DNA of 64,000 bases, from contig CM040434.1 in assembly GCA_022702705.1 (NCBI GenBank), positions 57,128,491 through 57,192,490 on the forward strand. Reading direction: 5' to 3'. The translations under genes and the position numbers were made by a program. The stretch comes from Papilionanthe hookeriana x Papilionanthe teres (taxonomy: Eukaryota; Streptophyta; Magnoliopsida; Asparagales; Orchidaceae). The notes under the pieces were generated by a model. It searched no databases and had not been told where the DNA came from. It saw nothing but the letters and a program-made list of their open reading frames with translations. How positions within the stretch are numbered: the first letter of the stretch is position 1; the number at the start of each line of letters is the position of its first letter. Positions 46,651 to 58,930 of this stretch are shown one piece after another.

Positions 46651-46655
46651 TCACT

Positions 46656-48500
46656 GTAACTTAAACTTTTGTATTATTCATATTCTATCAAAATTCAGGT
46701 ATTTCAAAAATCATATAAATTTTATATATTTATGTTTTATTCAATAAATTTATATTTTTTGTGCATTAACTTTTACTCTTCTATTATTCTACAAAAAATA
46801 TTGTGTAGTTACTTTACATTCAGTACAGGGTTTCCCATGCAGTTATCACACTTTCTAAAGAAGAAAAAAGGCGCTCTCATCCTGCTTAGCAGGTAATCAG
46901 TGGAGTATTCTTTTCGTATTGTTGTTTCAGAGGAAAGGAAAGGTGTCCCCATCCTACATAGCAAACAATCCACGAAATCTCCTTTCATGATGCTATTATG
47001 CTTTCCGGAGAAGAAAAAATGTATCCCCGACCTGCCTAATAGACGATAACTAGATTTTCTTTCGCATTGTTGTTGCCCTATTTAGGAGAGGTTATCTGTA
47101 TTGTTGTGATGTTGATCTCTAGAAAACCTTGCCTTGCTAAAATTCAAACGAAGTTTCATAATCCAAAAATAGGTAATCTCGAATCTGAAAGAAGGTGGCA
47201 AGATTTATCCAAAAAGAAGTATTATTTATCATATGATATGGTAGTGGGCATACAGTTCCAACTAACCAAGCATGCTTTCATCCTCTAGGATATGTTGTCA
47301 TTCACGAGGTAACTATGACAGTCGGTCTGCTTTTTTCATTGACAACCAAGGTGATAGACATCCTAAAGGTGACCAGACTTTGCATTGCACAACTCTCTCA
47401 TCGAGCAGCGATGATCATCAATGGTTTGATACTCTCTTTCAAGAAACACAAGTCAAATTTGGTAGTAGAAACATCAGCGCAGTTGGGCATATTGGTTAGC
47501 AATGCACATGGTCGTGTGTTTTTCAAGGAAAAGGTGTTGGATTTTTTTCCTGAAGGGTCCTTTGAGATAGTGGTCCATAAAATTTTTCTTTGCACAGAAT
47601 GAATGGGGATTCCTTGAAAAATGGGAGAAATTTTAGAAATTTGTTAGTCTCCCTCAAAACCACCGAGGATGGAAAACTACATATGCTAAGATTTTGAAAC
47701 GTCAAGGAGATGCAATTTGAGGTGCAATACATCTATGAATTTGTGAACGAGGAATCCTTGTTCTAGGTTAGACTCTCCATTCACCCTAAATGTTCTTCTA
47801 CAGCGGTATTAAAATAAATATAAGAAATGGTACCTTGAGTCCCCTGAAGCAGCCTCTACAAAGGAACAATTATGAGGTACATTTCCTCAGAAGCATTGTA
47901 GGAGGAGCGAAGATGCAAGGGCGCTTATGCATGGTCCTTCAAGGATTTGTATCTTAGAGAACATATTGGCTCATGCGTGCATCAGTCTCTAGGATGTCGA
48001 GGATTTGTAAGTTATTATCTTTTATTAGTACATAAGTTTTTTTGTATGACGTCAAACTGTTTTTTAAGATGAATAAGATGAAGGAACTTCGGATGGGGCT
48101 TCGGTTCACATTGAGAGTTTAAAAATCTAAGTTCATCAAATCAAGTTTCTTTAAGGTAAGTATATGTGCCAACATGAATCTGAAGCTAAATAAGCTGCGA
48201 CCTTGGAATCTCAGCTGATAGAGCGCAGATTAGAACTTTCTATGACTCCACCTTCGCTATAGTGTCAGGACCTAGAGAGCATGTGGGACAAGTTGGTGAA
48301 GGCACATGCCAACTTTTTTTTTAAAGCAATAAGAGTATGAAAACCATACTGATGGGGGTGATAACCCTCAATGAAGGTATTAGCCCTATGTAAGACAGAT
48401 CTAACAAGCCCAAGATTGTACATCTTTGACATCATTAAAGCACTTAAATGCTCATTGAAACTGTCATATCGAGGGATATCTTTGATTTGTTCGGTGGAGT
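46656..48500. other. Intergenic DNA with a ~75 bp tandem repeat and a decayed coding fragment
   Basis: At 46853-47080 three diverged units of about 75 bp share GAAGAAAAAA-GG/TGT and TCC(C/T)...CCTGC(T/C)TA. At 47315-47602 a 95-codon plus-strand frame contains ILVSNAHGRVFFKEKVLDFF, whose pattern resembles peptides in the repeat at 59590-59820. Function unknown. The rest shows nothing. Confidence 0.5.
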
Positions 48501-48529
48501 GGTCTAAATTCCTTCCTTATTTGCATAGG

Positions 48530-49160
48530 GGTCTCTCTCAGACTCTATAAATAAAGAATGACCCTTCTCTTGAGAGGGGACATAGATTTTTGGGTCAAAA
48601 GAAGGTTGAAGCTTAAAGAAGTAGCTGAAATCCACACTGTTTTTGTATCGTAAATCCGATGAACATCCCCCTCTTCTGCAGATGTCAAACACTATTGTTC
48701 ACCCTCTACTCAGTGCAGAAAAGCTCTGTGCAGAGTTATTAATTGTGTTGTGGAGAGACGAAGCACTGTGTGATGCAACAACTGACATCAGAAGTCACGA
48801 GATAACCTACGGAGCATTGCGTCATTCTATACGTCTTGTTAGACATGAAGCTGGTGAATCGAAACTCTAACAATTATTCCCCACTGTGATCGTTCCTTAC
48901 CATGGTATAACAAACCATTCAGCAGATAAATATTATAACTCAAGAAACTGTGTAACTCTTTCCCGTCTCTGTGAGAAAGAGCTTTACGTGTAATCACCAA
49001 TTCATAGTGAAACATTTCGAATGGGTCTGTCCCCGTGATTTTTTCGCTTTCCGGGTTTCTATATAAAAACTTCTAGTATTTCTACCTATTACATCTATTG
49101 CCTGATTGTGCGATAGATTCTCATGCAATGCTAAGACATTATTTCGTTGCTACACCACTA
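48530..49160 (+). repeat. LTR-like fragment with TATA box (48544-48552)
   Basis: GACTCTATAAATAAAG followed by CCCTTCTCTTGAGAGGGG matches the layout at 56872-56910 (GACTCTATAAATAGTC, CCCTCTCATGAGAAAGAG). The end, about 49030-49110 (GGGTTTCTATATAAAA), resembles 23200-23230. It lacks the 97 bp array present between these landmarks in the 56590-59340 unit. Confidence 0.5.
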
Positions 49161-49745
49161 TTTACAAATAAAAAAAATTAAAGTTCTAAATTTAAATATT
49201 AAATATCTCAATAATTTTTATTACATCATCTTTCTCTTTAACTTTTAGTTCCACCAAAATAGACTTGAGGGACAGTTCGATTCCAAGTAGGATTTAACGT
49301 CAATAGAATTTAGTAAATTCATTGAACTACCAAATTTAGTAAACCCTGGATTTAGGCTAGATTTAGTAAATGCATAAATCCACTGAACTCCTGCATCTTG
49401 TCGTTTAAGCTAGATTTAGTTTATTTGATGATAAATCCTATTAAAAGCCTCTATGAAAAAGCTCATAACTGTGCAATATAAATAACTCTCGACAACATTT
49501 TCAGATATTTTATTTTTTATGAATTAAGAAATTTTATGTTGGCGAAAATCATTTTCAATCATAGTTATTATAAGATTGATTAATTTTGTAATAAAAATAT
49601 ATCATTATATCTAATTTTTCTTGTCAATTTTTATGTTTAAAAAATCATCATAAAATAATTAGCAGCTATTTAAATATTTTAGATTAGAATTATATAGGTG
49701 AAAAAGACTATTTCGGCTCCATTGTTCTCTCCACTTGCTTGGCAT
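49161..49745. other. Intergenic AT-rich DNA, nothing recognised
   Basis: No frames or repeats of note, apart from recurring 'gatttagtaaa' words at 49310-49440. Confidence 0.5.
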
Positions 49746-49999
49746 CCCTCCCTCACGAGAAAAATTTGCGTACGTAAAGCATACGTAGCGCCGCGTCTGT
49801 CAACCAATTGGAGGCGACCACTTGCGTATAACTTCTATATAACATACCTGTAACTTAGAAAAAATAAGAGGTTACAGGGAGGTTACAGGGAATAAAACAC
49901 GGAAATACCTTCCAATACCCTATGAATAACCTTCATGTAACTTCACTTGGACATACGCAGCGCTGCGTACGCTTTAGGAAAAATTTTCCCTCCCTCACG
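49746..49999. mobile_element. Small TIR element (MITE), Mutator-like candidate
   Basis: CCCTCCCTCACG flanks it on both sides (49746-49757 and 49988-49999). Inside, the left arm (AAAGCATACGTAGCGCCGCG) and the reversed right arm (AAAGCGTACGCAGCGCTGCG) form imperfect terminal inverted repeats of about 35 bp. A direct repeat of 9-12 bp fits Mutator-like elements. The inside has no coding capacity. Confidence 0.6.
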
Positions 50000-50690
50000 C
50001 TCGATCTTTCTTTCTCTTTTATGTCATGTTCTTCCCTTTTTTGTTGACAACACTAACATTGATTGTGTGTATGAGACAGTGATACAGTGCCGATGTGGTG
50101 TTGTACCGCACTTTGTTGTATTTGACAAAATTACATTTTGCTAGGTTTTTCAAAAAGCTGCGATAATAAAGTTACAGTCTAATTTTTAAAAAATTATAAT
50201 AATAAAAATAAAATTGCAATAAGCATCCCAATTTTTGGACATGTATTTTTTCAAATAGCTGTAATTGTCCTCGATTATACCCTGAATCAAGGGTCATGTA
50301 TCTATTTCCCCTAAATTAATAATTATTTATTATTTGCATGAATATGATTAAGTCGATATTCTTTTAATGCAATACCCTCTCTTTATTAAGATCTAATGGC
50401 TATTTATCCATTTGAAGTTTATGAGATAATAAGAATTGGAAGTATATGTGAGTAGAACGTAAAAAAAATGGTAATGGGTAAGATATTTATGCTTATGCTG
50501 TAGAATAATGAATGATTCAGTTTGAATTTCATCGTAATTAATGTCATGATGATGAATGTTTGTGAAGTTTTGAAAAAGCATGGGTCAGGAAATTCAAAGA
50601 AACTAATTAAGAAGGAAAATTAAACAATGAACAATAATTTTATTGAATGAAATGTCGTGGGAACGCCGAGCGTACCATTTATCAAGACTT
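50000..50690. other. Intergenic AT-rich DNA, nothing recognised
   Basis: No supported gene. The last bases, AGACTTCACTT at 50686-50696, form the candidate target duplication of LINE C. Confidence 0.5.
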
Positions 50691-50891
50691 CACTTTTTTT
50701 TTTAATAAAAGAGTACAAAGGCTCAATTTTATTGCTCCATAAAAGAAAGTACAAAACTGGGAAGAAGGTCCCAACACATGCACCCTACAGAAATCACAAA
50801 AAAGAAAAGAATTGGGTCATTCTTCCAAAAAAAAGAGAAAATACAACTCACCCCACCAGACCAACACACAAACACTAAGAACAAACAACAA

Positions 50892-53800
50892 CTAAGTATC
50901 TAAAGCAAACACAGATTTTAAAAACGGAGGGACAAACTCAGAGACAATAGGCTTCAGTAGATTTGCGCCAAGCTTAGCAATCCAATCTGCAACCAAGTTC
51001 CCTTCTCGTCGAGTATGATTCCAAACCACATTCAATCCAACTGAAAGAGCTTTAATTTTTTTAATCTGTAATAAAACACTCCAGTGACAGGTTATATTTA
51101 AAGAACAGATATCAAAAATAGTTAAAGAATCGGTTTCGAGAATAATATTCACCCATTTCTTATACTTAGCAATTAAAAGGGCAAGAATAATAGCCTCGGC
51201 TTCAGCTATTAAAGGCGTCTAAGTAACAATAGGAGCAGCAAACCAAGCTAAAATCGACCCATTCCAGTCACGACAAACCCCACCAATACCAGCTTTAGTA
51301 AAATTCCAAGAAGCATCAGTGTTGATTTTCAAAAAAGGCGCAAGAGGTTTATACCAGTGAATACTAGAACCAGCAACATTAACTAAATTTATAGGCAGCT
51401 GAAGATTAGAAGTCAAAGCAACAATATAACTGTTATTATTAGATTTAAAATCCACCATAGAAACACATTTAGAAATGTAAGAAAGGATTTGCCCAACAAC
51501 TTTAAAGGAACTAGAAGTATTACCATCATATTTAATGCTATTACGGTTCATCCAAATGAACCAAACAATAATAGAAGGAATATTACTAAGAAACACATGC
51601 CCCAAACAATTCCAATCCTGAAACATTTCAATAATGGAATTATAACCATGAAACGAAACAGATCTGCTGCAAAGAGTAAAAACTCTCATCCAAATATTGT
51701 CTGCAAAGCAGCAGTTAATAAACGTATGTAAAATAGATTCTTCATCATTCTTACAAAAATAGCATTTAGAAACAATCCTTAAACCCTTAAGCTTAAGTAA
51801 ATCATCAATAGGAATGCAATTATGTAACGATCTCCAAGTAAAAAGGAAATAGAAGGCTTCATCCATTTATTCCAAAGCCAAGACAAATCATACCCCAGCA
51901 GTGAAAGAACTAATACCAGCAAAGGTTTTAGTAACAGAATCCCCAATTTTAGTCTTGACCTTAGGAATATCCCTTACAGTATTATCTAAAGGGATACTAG
52001 CAATGAAATAAACATCACTATGCTTAATCACAGAGCCTAACTTAGCAAGATTCCAATGAGAATTTTCCCAGAAATCATTAACAGAAACATTAATATGTTG
52101 AGGGCCATCATAGCAACTAGCAAGGGGCCCAAAAGTAGTCCAGTCATAATACCAGAAAGACAGCTTACCAATACCAACATCCCAGCAAATGAATTTCTCA
52201 ACCAGATGAGAAACCTTTAGCATTTCTTTCCAAATGTATGAGTCATTAGAAGCAGCAGTAATAGATAAAGGATGATGATTAGCACAATATTTAGAGGAGA
52301 GAAGGTGAGCCCAAATAGAGTTATTATCTCTAAAGTGAACCCAGAGCCTCATATAATTATATTTAATAGAGTCAATAATACTTCTAAAACCCAGACCCCC
52401 ATTAGAAATGGGCTTGCACAACTTCTCCCAACACTTCCAGTGTAACCCTTTTTTTCCGGCAACCATCCCATAAAAAACTATTAAATAAAACTTCAATCTT
52501 TCTAATAATAGCCTTGGGAACATTCATCACTTGAATAGTGTAAAGAGGCAGAGAAGTAAGTATACTTTTCAATAGAGTAATACGCCCCCCAAAAGAAAGA
52601 AACATGTTTTCCCAAGAATGAATTTTCATTCTAATTTTGTCAACCAAATTAGTAAACAAAGCAATTCTCTTAGGGTTTTTATCTAAAACAAAATCAAGAT
52701 AAGTAATAGGTAAAACAGCCAACTGACATAAAGTATACTCCTCAATCCACTTTAACTTCATATTGTCGATAAACTTAGATCCATAAAAGGAGCATTTAGC
52801 AGAATTAAAAAACATGCCGGAAGAATTTTGGAAATGATTAATGAGTTTCCAAATCTTCTTAATAGATCTCTTATTAGAATTAGTAAAAATAATAAGATCA
52901 TCTGCATAGCAAAGATGAGAAATGCTGATACAACCTTTATGCACAAAGTTAAGAGAGGGATTCTCCACATATAACTTATTAATGCACTTGGAGAAATAAT
53001 CCATAGCAAGTATAAACAAATAGGGAGAAAGAGGGTCACCTTGCTTGATTCCTTTAGAAGACATGAAATGCCCAATAGAATTACCATTAATGATAATAGA
53101 ATAATAATTATTACTAAGGATTCTATAAATTAAGTTACAGAAATCCTGATTGAACCCATGAGCCTTTAACACATGGAAAATAAACTCCCATCTAATAGAA
53201 TCAAAGGCTTTTTGAATATCCATCTTAAAAATAATGTTCCCATCTCTTTTACTCTTATCAAGGTCAAAAAGCAACTCTTGAACAGTAATAGCATGATCAA
53301 TAATAGTTATGCCTTTAATAAAGGCAGTCTGATTTACAGAAATTAACTTACTTAGGACATCCTGAATTCTATTCACAATAATCTTAGAAATAAGTTTAGA
53401 TATAACGAGTATTAATACTAATAGGTCTAAAAGACTTCCAAGAATTAATACTATGTTCTTTAGGAATAAGAACAATATTGGAACATTTAAAAAATTTTGG
53501 TAAATCAATACCCTTAAAAAAATCTCGAATAGCACCAATAACCTCATTTTTAATAATATCCCAGTAATGTTTATAAAACTCAACAGTAAAGCCATCAGGC
53601 CCAGCAGCTTACCATTATCCATGCTGTCCAAAGTGGACTTAATTTCAGAAGAATCAGGAATATAAGTAAAATTAACATTCTATACAGTAGTAGCAGAAGG
53701 AAAGACATCACAGTTAATCATCTCAAGAGCACTATTATCAGAAGAGAATAAGTGAGCAAAAAAACCAATGCCATCATTAATGATATCATCTTGATTAGTA

Positions 53801-54953
53801 AGAACATAACCATTGTCATTCCTAATAGAAGATATAAAATTCCTATTTCTTATATTCTTAATGCAAGCATGAAAATAGGAGGTATTCCTATCCCCATTAA
53901 TAAAATTAGACATACAAGCTTTTTGAGCATAAAAGCTTTCCTCAATATTAATGGCATAAGTAAGATCCTTTTGAGCTTGAGTAAAAAGATCAAAAGAGAT
54001 GATATTTTGTTGTAACAAAATTTCTAAATCCTGGACTCTAGTCTCAGCCTCATCAACCAACCTATTAATATTGCCAAAAACATTCCAATTCCAACATCTT
54101 AACTTTTTAGCAAGATGTTTATGAAGATACCATAGCTTCTGTCCAGGAATAGGATGGAGACAGTTATAAACAGAGTTATTACAAGTCCAGTTAGACTTAA
54201 TAAACTCCAGAAAATTAGGATGATTAGTCCAAGCATTCAAGAAACTAAAGTGAAAACAGCTTCTCTTATGAGTATTATTGAAAACTTTAAGTAAGATAGG
54301 TGTGTGGTCAGATGCATTAAAGGCTAAATGCAAAATCTCAAAAATTCATGAACTTATTGTACCAACCAGCATTAGCCATGAATCTGTCAATCCTCTCAAA
54401 AACATTACCTCTATGCCAAGTAAAAGCATTACCAGTATACCCTAAATCAAAAAGTTCAGCATCAAGGATAACAGAATTGAAGTTAGAAATAAGATTAACA
54501 TTAGGATAAACACCACCTATTTTCTCATTAACAAAAGAAATGATATTAAAGTCACCCTCAACAAGCTAAGGGTCCAGCATAGGACTAATAGATTTAATTA
54601 GATTCCATAAGCAGATTCTATCTTGCTTTGTGCAACCAGCATAAACAATAGAAAAATGGAAAGAAATGCCAAAATAAGAGATAAAAACATGCGAGTAATT
54701 GAGCATGATTAATAATCACATCAACGAGTGATGAAATCTCTCCAAAAGAACCAAATCTTATTATTAGTGTTGGCCATAAACCGAAAATTACCAATTTTTT
54801 GAACATCTTTAGAATTATTTATAGAATTAACTAAGGGTTCCAAAGTACCAAAAAATTCAAATGATATTTTCTGATAAGGTTCCTTAGTTTATTAGAGGCA
54901 TCACTTTTAGCAACACCTCTAATATTCCATATCATAGTGTTATAATTCATCAT
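50892..54953 (-). pseudogene. LINE C ORF2 (endonuclease, RT, zf-RVT, RNase H)
   Basis: It starts MMNYNTMIWNIRGVAKSDAS at 54953. The endonuclease (54953-54300) is shifted in places but ends with NASDHTPILLKVF. A pre-RT segment is open at 54333-53680 (YFHACIKN). RT is open for 409 codons at 53631-52402, with SVNQTAFIKG, KMDIQKAFDSIRWEF, KGIKQGDPLSPYLFILAMDY and HLCYADDLIIF, so the catalytic Asp residues are present. The thumb, WDG block and zf-RVT (CYFCKNDEESILHTFINC, about 51720-51780) follow. RNase H has FLKINTDASWNFTKAGIGG, EAEAI and LETDS (51340-51100). There is one in-frame TAG near 51220. It nicks DNA and reverse-transcribes its RNA onto the cut end. Confidence 0.92.
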
Positions 54954-55012
54954 CAGTGTCTTTTCTACTCCTAGTTACCCTAGAAGTAGAAGTTACCTCA
55001 TTGGAATCAGTC

Positions 55013-56363
55013 CTACCATTCATGTGATCTCGCACAGACATCGGGGTTTATGTAGCTTAACTCTCGGCTACCCTTGAATTTTCTCCTCCTTGAAGATTTT
55101 TGGATCAGCCATTCATCTTCAGGGTCAGGCCTGCTAAAAACATTAAGTTCTGCATTCATATTATCAGTAATAATATTCCCAATAGATTCTTTCTCCATAA
55201 GGATAATATGTATATGCATATTATCTATAGTCTGTCCAACAATAGGATCAATAAATAATATTGGTTGAGTGCTGATGTTATGAACATCTTTGTTAACAAT
55301 AATATCATTTAAACCAACAGATTCATGGTCAAAATCTTTGTAAACATCCTCATGTGGTGAATCTTTTGAAGTGGAAACTATAATATTGCCATCTTGTGGT
55401 AAATCTTTACCAAAAGATTGACCTACTATATCCACTTTATCTGGAATTATAATCACATTAGAATCTTCTATATTCCTAACAGAGATGTTATTCAATTCCA
55501 GATCAAGAATAGGTTGCATATTTCTTTCCTTATGAGAAATCTCGACATTATTATTAGGGTTTTTTGGAATTTTGTTTTTCAAATGGGGATGAGTAATATA
55601 ACAGTTATTGAAAGTGTGACCAAACATACGACATTTATTACAGTAGGGTGGAATGTATTCCATCTCTACTGTTTGCCAATAACCAGTACCAGAGTCTTCT
55701 AACCACACAGAATCGCAGAAAGGAGCAGTCACATCCCTCTCAATAAGAATTCTGACAATAGAAGGCCTATTATAATTAACAGAGGCCAAATCTACCTTCA
55801 TAGGAGTACCAAAAATCTTACCAAGAGAGTAAAGAACCTTCTTATTAAAGAACTGCAATTTTAACCCCGAAAAATGAAACCAGATAGGAACTATTGGTGG
55901 TTCTTCTTTGGGATTAAAATCCACCGTCCACTTAAGAATCTTCATATACACCTTTTCTATTTGAATAACTTTTTAGAAAATAGTTGTGTATAATCGGATT
56001 CGTTCTCCAGCTTAATCATCGATTCCTACCGTCAATAAGCCCTACATTCCATTTACCTAATAGCTTCGAGATCGGTAAAGTACCTTCGAATAACCTCCAT
56101 TTTAGGATGAGCGTAAGTAAATTTACCGATTAAAGTGTATTTAAGAGGTTCGCAAGTATCACAGTGTCCTCTTCATTAAAGATTAAAGCCGGTTTTCCGT
56201 TTTTCTTTGAAGCTTTCTTCAATAATCCATCAGATCCTTCTTCACCGAACTGATCTCCGAAGGATAAAGGAAACAAACAAAGATTAGGAGAAGAAGATGT
56301 ATTTGGATCAAGATTACCCTTAAGAGCTTCCGCAAACGAAGGTCGATTGAGAAGATCGACCAT
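55013..56363 (-). pseudogene. LINE C ORF1 (gag-like RNA-binding protein)
   Basis: It starts MVDLLNRPSFAEALKGN at 56363 and is open to about 56130. Similarity to ORF1 of LINE A then continues through short breaks to 55951, and the frame is open again to the stop at 55013. The N-terminal DUF4283-like part (KMEVIRRYFTDL, MKILKWTVDFNPKEEPP) is followed by ILIERDVTAPFCDSVW and the CCHC knuckle CNKCRMFGHTFNNC (about 55590-55640), then an acidic tail ending QKSSRRRKFKGSRELSY. Three breaks (about 56151, 56075 and 56025) fit CAG or CTG read as CG or CTCG. Confidence 0.88.
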
Positions 56364-56589
56364 CGAGGAAGCACAAGACTTCAGATATGAAGAAAATTGG
56401 TCGAAAAAGAGAGAAGAACAACAGAGAAAACAACGATCAGCAGCACCGACGGGCGAAGCAAGAAAACCCTAGGGACGCGTCAAGAACCCTTTCCGCTCCT
56501 TTCGCCCCTCCCATCTTTTTTCTACTCCTACGGCTATACACCTTCTTTATTTATAAAATATTTTGAGTTGAGCTGAGATTAGACTTCAC

Positions 56590-57469
56590 TTATTTATAAA
56601 ATATTTTCTTGTATAGAAATCTAGTCATGCGTAGAGCAGTTAACGGTCCGATTTTGAGTTGAGCTGAGATTAGCTCGATATCCGCTCTAATAGATTTAAT
56701 GCAGTTTTAAATCGACTCGAGCGTATTGCAAAGAAGAATCCAATGAGTCAAAGATTGGTCAATTACGATATCATTAAGGCACCAAAATCTTCATTGAATA
56801 TCGTCCGATCAATGCAAACTCTGGGTTGTCCAATCATAAGTGGTCTGGATTTATTTTTTATTTCCAACCTGGACTCTATAAATAGTCATATCCCTCTCAT
56901 GAGAAAGAGACCTAGACCTTGAGCAAGAGAAAGACCAAAACATGTAAAAGAGGGAGCTGCAAACCAGCATCTTGCATCACAGATCTGACCAACTCCGGAG
57001 GCCACTGCATTTGCTCTCCACCAATTCCAACCACTGCTAGGGATTACGACGTACGCCGCCCATCGTCGGCCTTTTGCATCTCTAATAACCTCTACCAACC
57101 TCCGACCTCTCACTCTTGTCGTCTATGGCCAACGTAGCTTGCCAAATTCAGTCGCCACAACCTCCAACCAACTCTGGTTGTTGTCGCCTCCGACCAAGTT
57201 CGGCCCCCTCCCTCTCCGGTCATTGTCGCCTTCAGCCAACTGCAGTCATTGCCACCCATTTTACCAACTCTTAATGTCGCCACCCTATGACCAACTATGG
57301 CCACCGCCGTCTGTTCCTTACAGTGAAGTACCTTTTGAAGTCACAGTGTGCACTATAGAATCCCGATGTTCATTGCAAAGTAACAACAAACCCCACTTAC
57401 GATATAAAGACACCTCCCAAAGATGGTGCAATAATACACCCCAAAGATGGTGACTATATCTAAATTCTT
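56590..57469 (+). repeat. LTR-like unit, promoter part (TATA at 56876-56883)
   Basis: Non-coding U3-like DNA leads to GACTCTATAAATAGTC, then CCCTCTCATGAGAAAGAG. A leader with repeated (C/T)CAACTCTGGTTGTTGTCGCC-like words (57160-57300) follows. Frames here are short and not supported. The unit continues into the 97 bp array. Confidence 0.5.
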
Positions 57470-58930
57470 AAAGCTCCCTTTGTCCAGCTCCCAGCTCCAG
57501 CCTCTGTGGCATATAGACATCTTCACAACTCACGACTATGACCTATGTGACCAACAATAGTTTAAGTGGTTCACAGCTTGTGCAGCTTCTGACTCAAATC
57601 CCTATAGTTTATGGAAATCATCAAAGCTCACTACTATGTCCTATAAGGCTAAATAGATCATATGTGGCTTACAGTGCAACGCTTGACTCCAGTCCCTCAG
57701 TTTACGGACGTCATCACAGCTCATAATTATGGCTTACGTGACCAACTACAGCCTATGTGGTTCACAACTCGTGCATCTCAAAACTCTGTCCCTCCCAGTC
57801 CTTAGATGTCATCATAGCTCACCACTACCACCTAAATGACAAACTATGACCTTTGAGGTCTACAAGACGTGGAACTCCCGACTATGGCTCCTATAACCTT
57901 TGACATTATCACAGCTCACCACTATAGTCTGCATGACCAAAAATAACCTATGTGGTTTACAGCTCACACAACTCCTGATTTTGGCTCGCAAGGCCTACAA
58001 ACATCATCAGAGCTCACCCCTATGGCCTATATGACGAACTATGTTCTACATGGTCCACATCAGGTGCAGCTCCCGACTCTGAACTCTACAACTTAAGAAA
58101 GTCATCACAACTCACTACCATGGTCTACGTGACCAACTACGACATACGCGGCTCAAAGCTCATGCAGCTCCTAACTTGGGCCCTATAACTTATGAATGTC
58201 ATCACTGCTCACCATTATGTCCTACGTGACCAACTATGTCTACATGTTCGCAACCAGTGTAGCTCTTGACTTTCGCCCAGTAACCTATAAATGTTATCAT
58301 TGCATGCTACTATAACCTACATGACCAATAATATTTGCGTGGTTGACAACTTTTACAACTCTCAACTTTGGTCTCCATGGTCTATATATGTAACACAACT
58401 GACTAACTAAGGCCCATATAGCCGTAGCTTGTGCAGCCATTGACTTTAGCCCTTATTGTCTAAGAACACCAACACAGCGCACCACTATGGTCCACATGAC
58501 CAACTATAGTCTATGTGGTTCATAGTTTGTGCTACTCCCAACTTTGTCTCTATTGCTTACACAAGTCATCACAGCTTACCTCTATCTTACATGAATAACT
58601 ACAACCAACGTGGTCCATAACTCGCACAACTCCTGACTCTGCCCCCCAGTGGCATACATAAGTCATCACAACTCACCACCATGACTTACATGACTAACTA
58701 CAACAAACATGTTCCATAAATCTCTTAAGTCCTAACTCTACCCCACTGTGGCCTACAAATGTCATTACAGGCCACCACTAAGGCATATGTGGCCAACTAC
58801 GCCTATGTGGTTCATACCTCATGCAGCTTACGAATCTGGCCCCTACGGCCTACGAACATCATCACCACCCACTGCTACAACCAACTTAACCAAATATGCA
58901 ACTAATGCTTTTTATGCAACTATCTATGGT
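57470..58930 (+). repeat. Tandem array, ~97 bp unit, about 15 copies
   Basis: Units recur at anchors near 57483, 57580, 57676, 57775, 57870, 57968, 58066, 58160, 58258, 58350, 58433, 58533, 58628, 58724 and 58820. A typical unit reads: GCTCCYGACT, then a TGGCCCCTAYGGCCTA stretch, then GTCATCACAGCTCACCACTA, then CCTACGTGACCAACTA, then GTGGTTCACAGCTCGTGCA. Divergence between units is high, so it is an old array. It lies within the transcribed part of the LTR-like unit. Confidence 0.9.

Larger units (their letters stand above)
50696..56580 (-). mobile_element. LINE C: nearly complete L1-type LINE, 5.9 kb
   Basis: The minus-strand order is 5' UTR (56580-56364), ORF1 (56363-55013), ORF2 (54953-50892) and a 3' UTR with an A tail seen as T8-9 at 50692-50701. 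AGACTTCACTT occurs at 50686-50696 and 56581-56591, a candidate 11 bp TSD. The RT is fully open with intact catalytic residues. Many breaks are single-base and several lie at CAG/CTG, so this is the youngest-looking LINE here. Confidence 0.8.

Noticed and set aside
51489..51731. 80-codon plus-strand frame inside LINE C, and similar plus-strand frames at 53752-54015 and 55418-55702
   Set aside because: Antisense shadows of LINE ORF2 and ORF1 coding.
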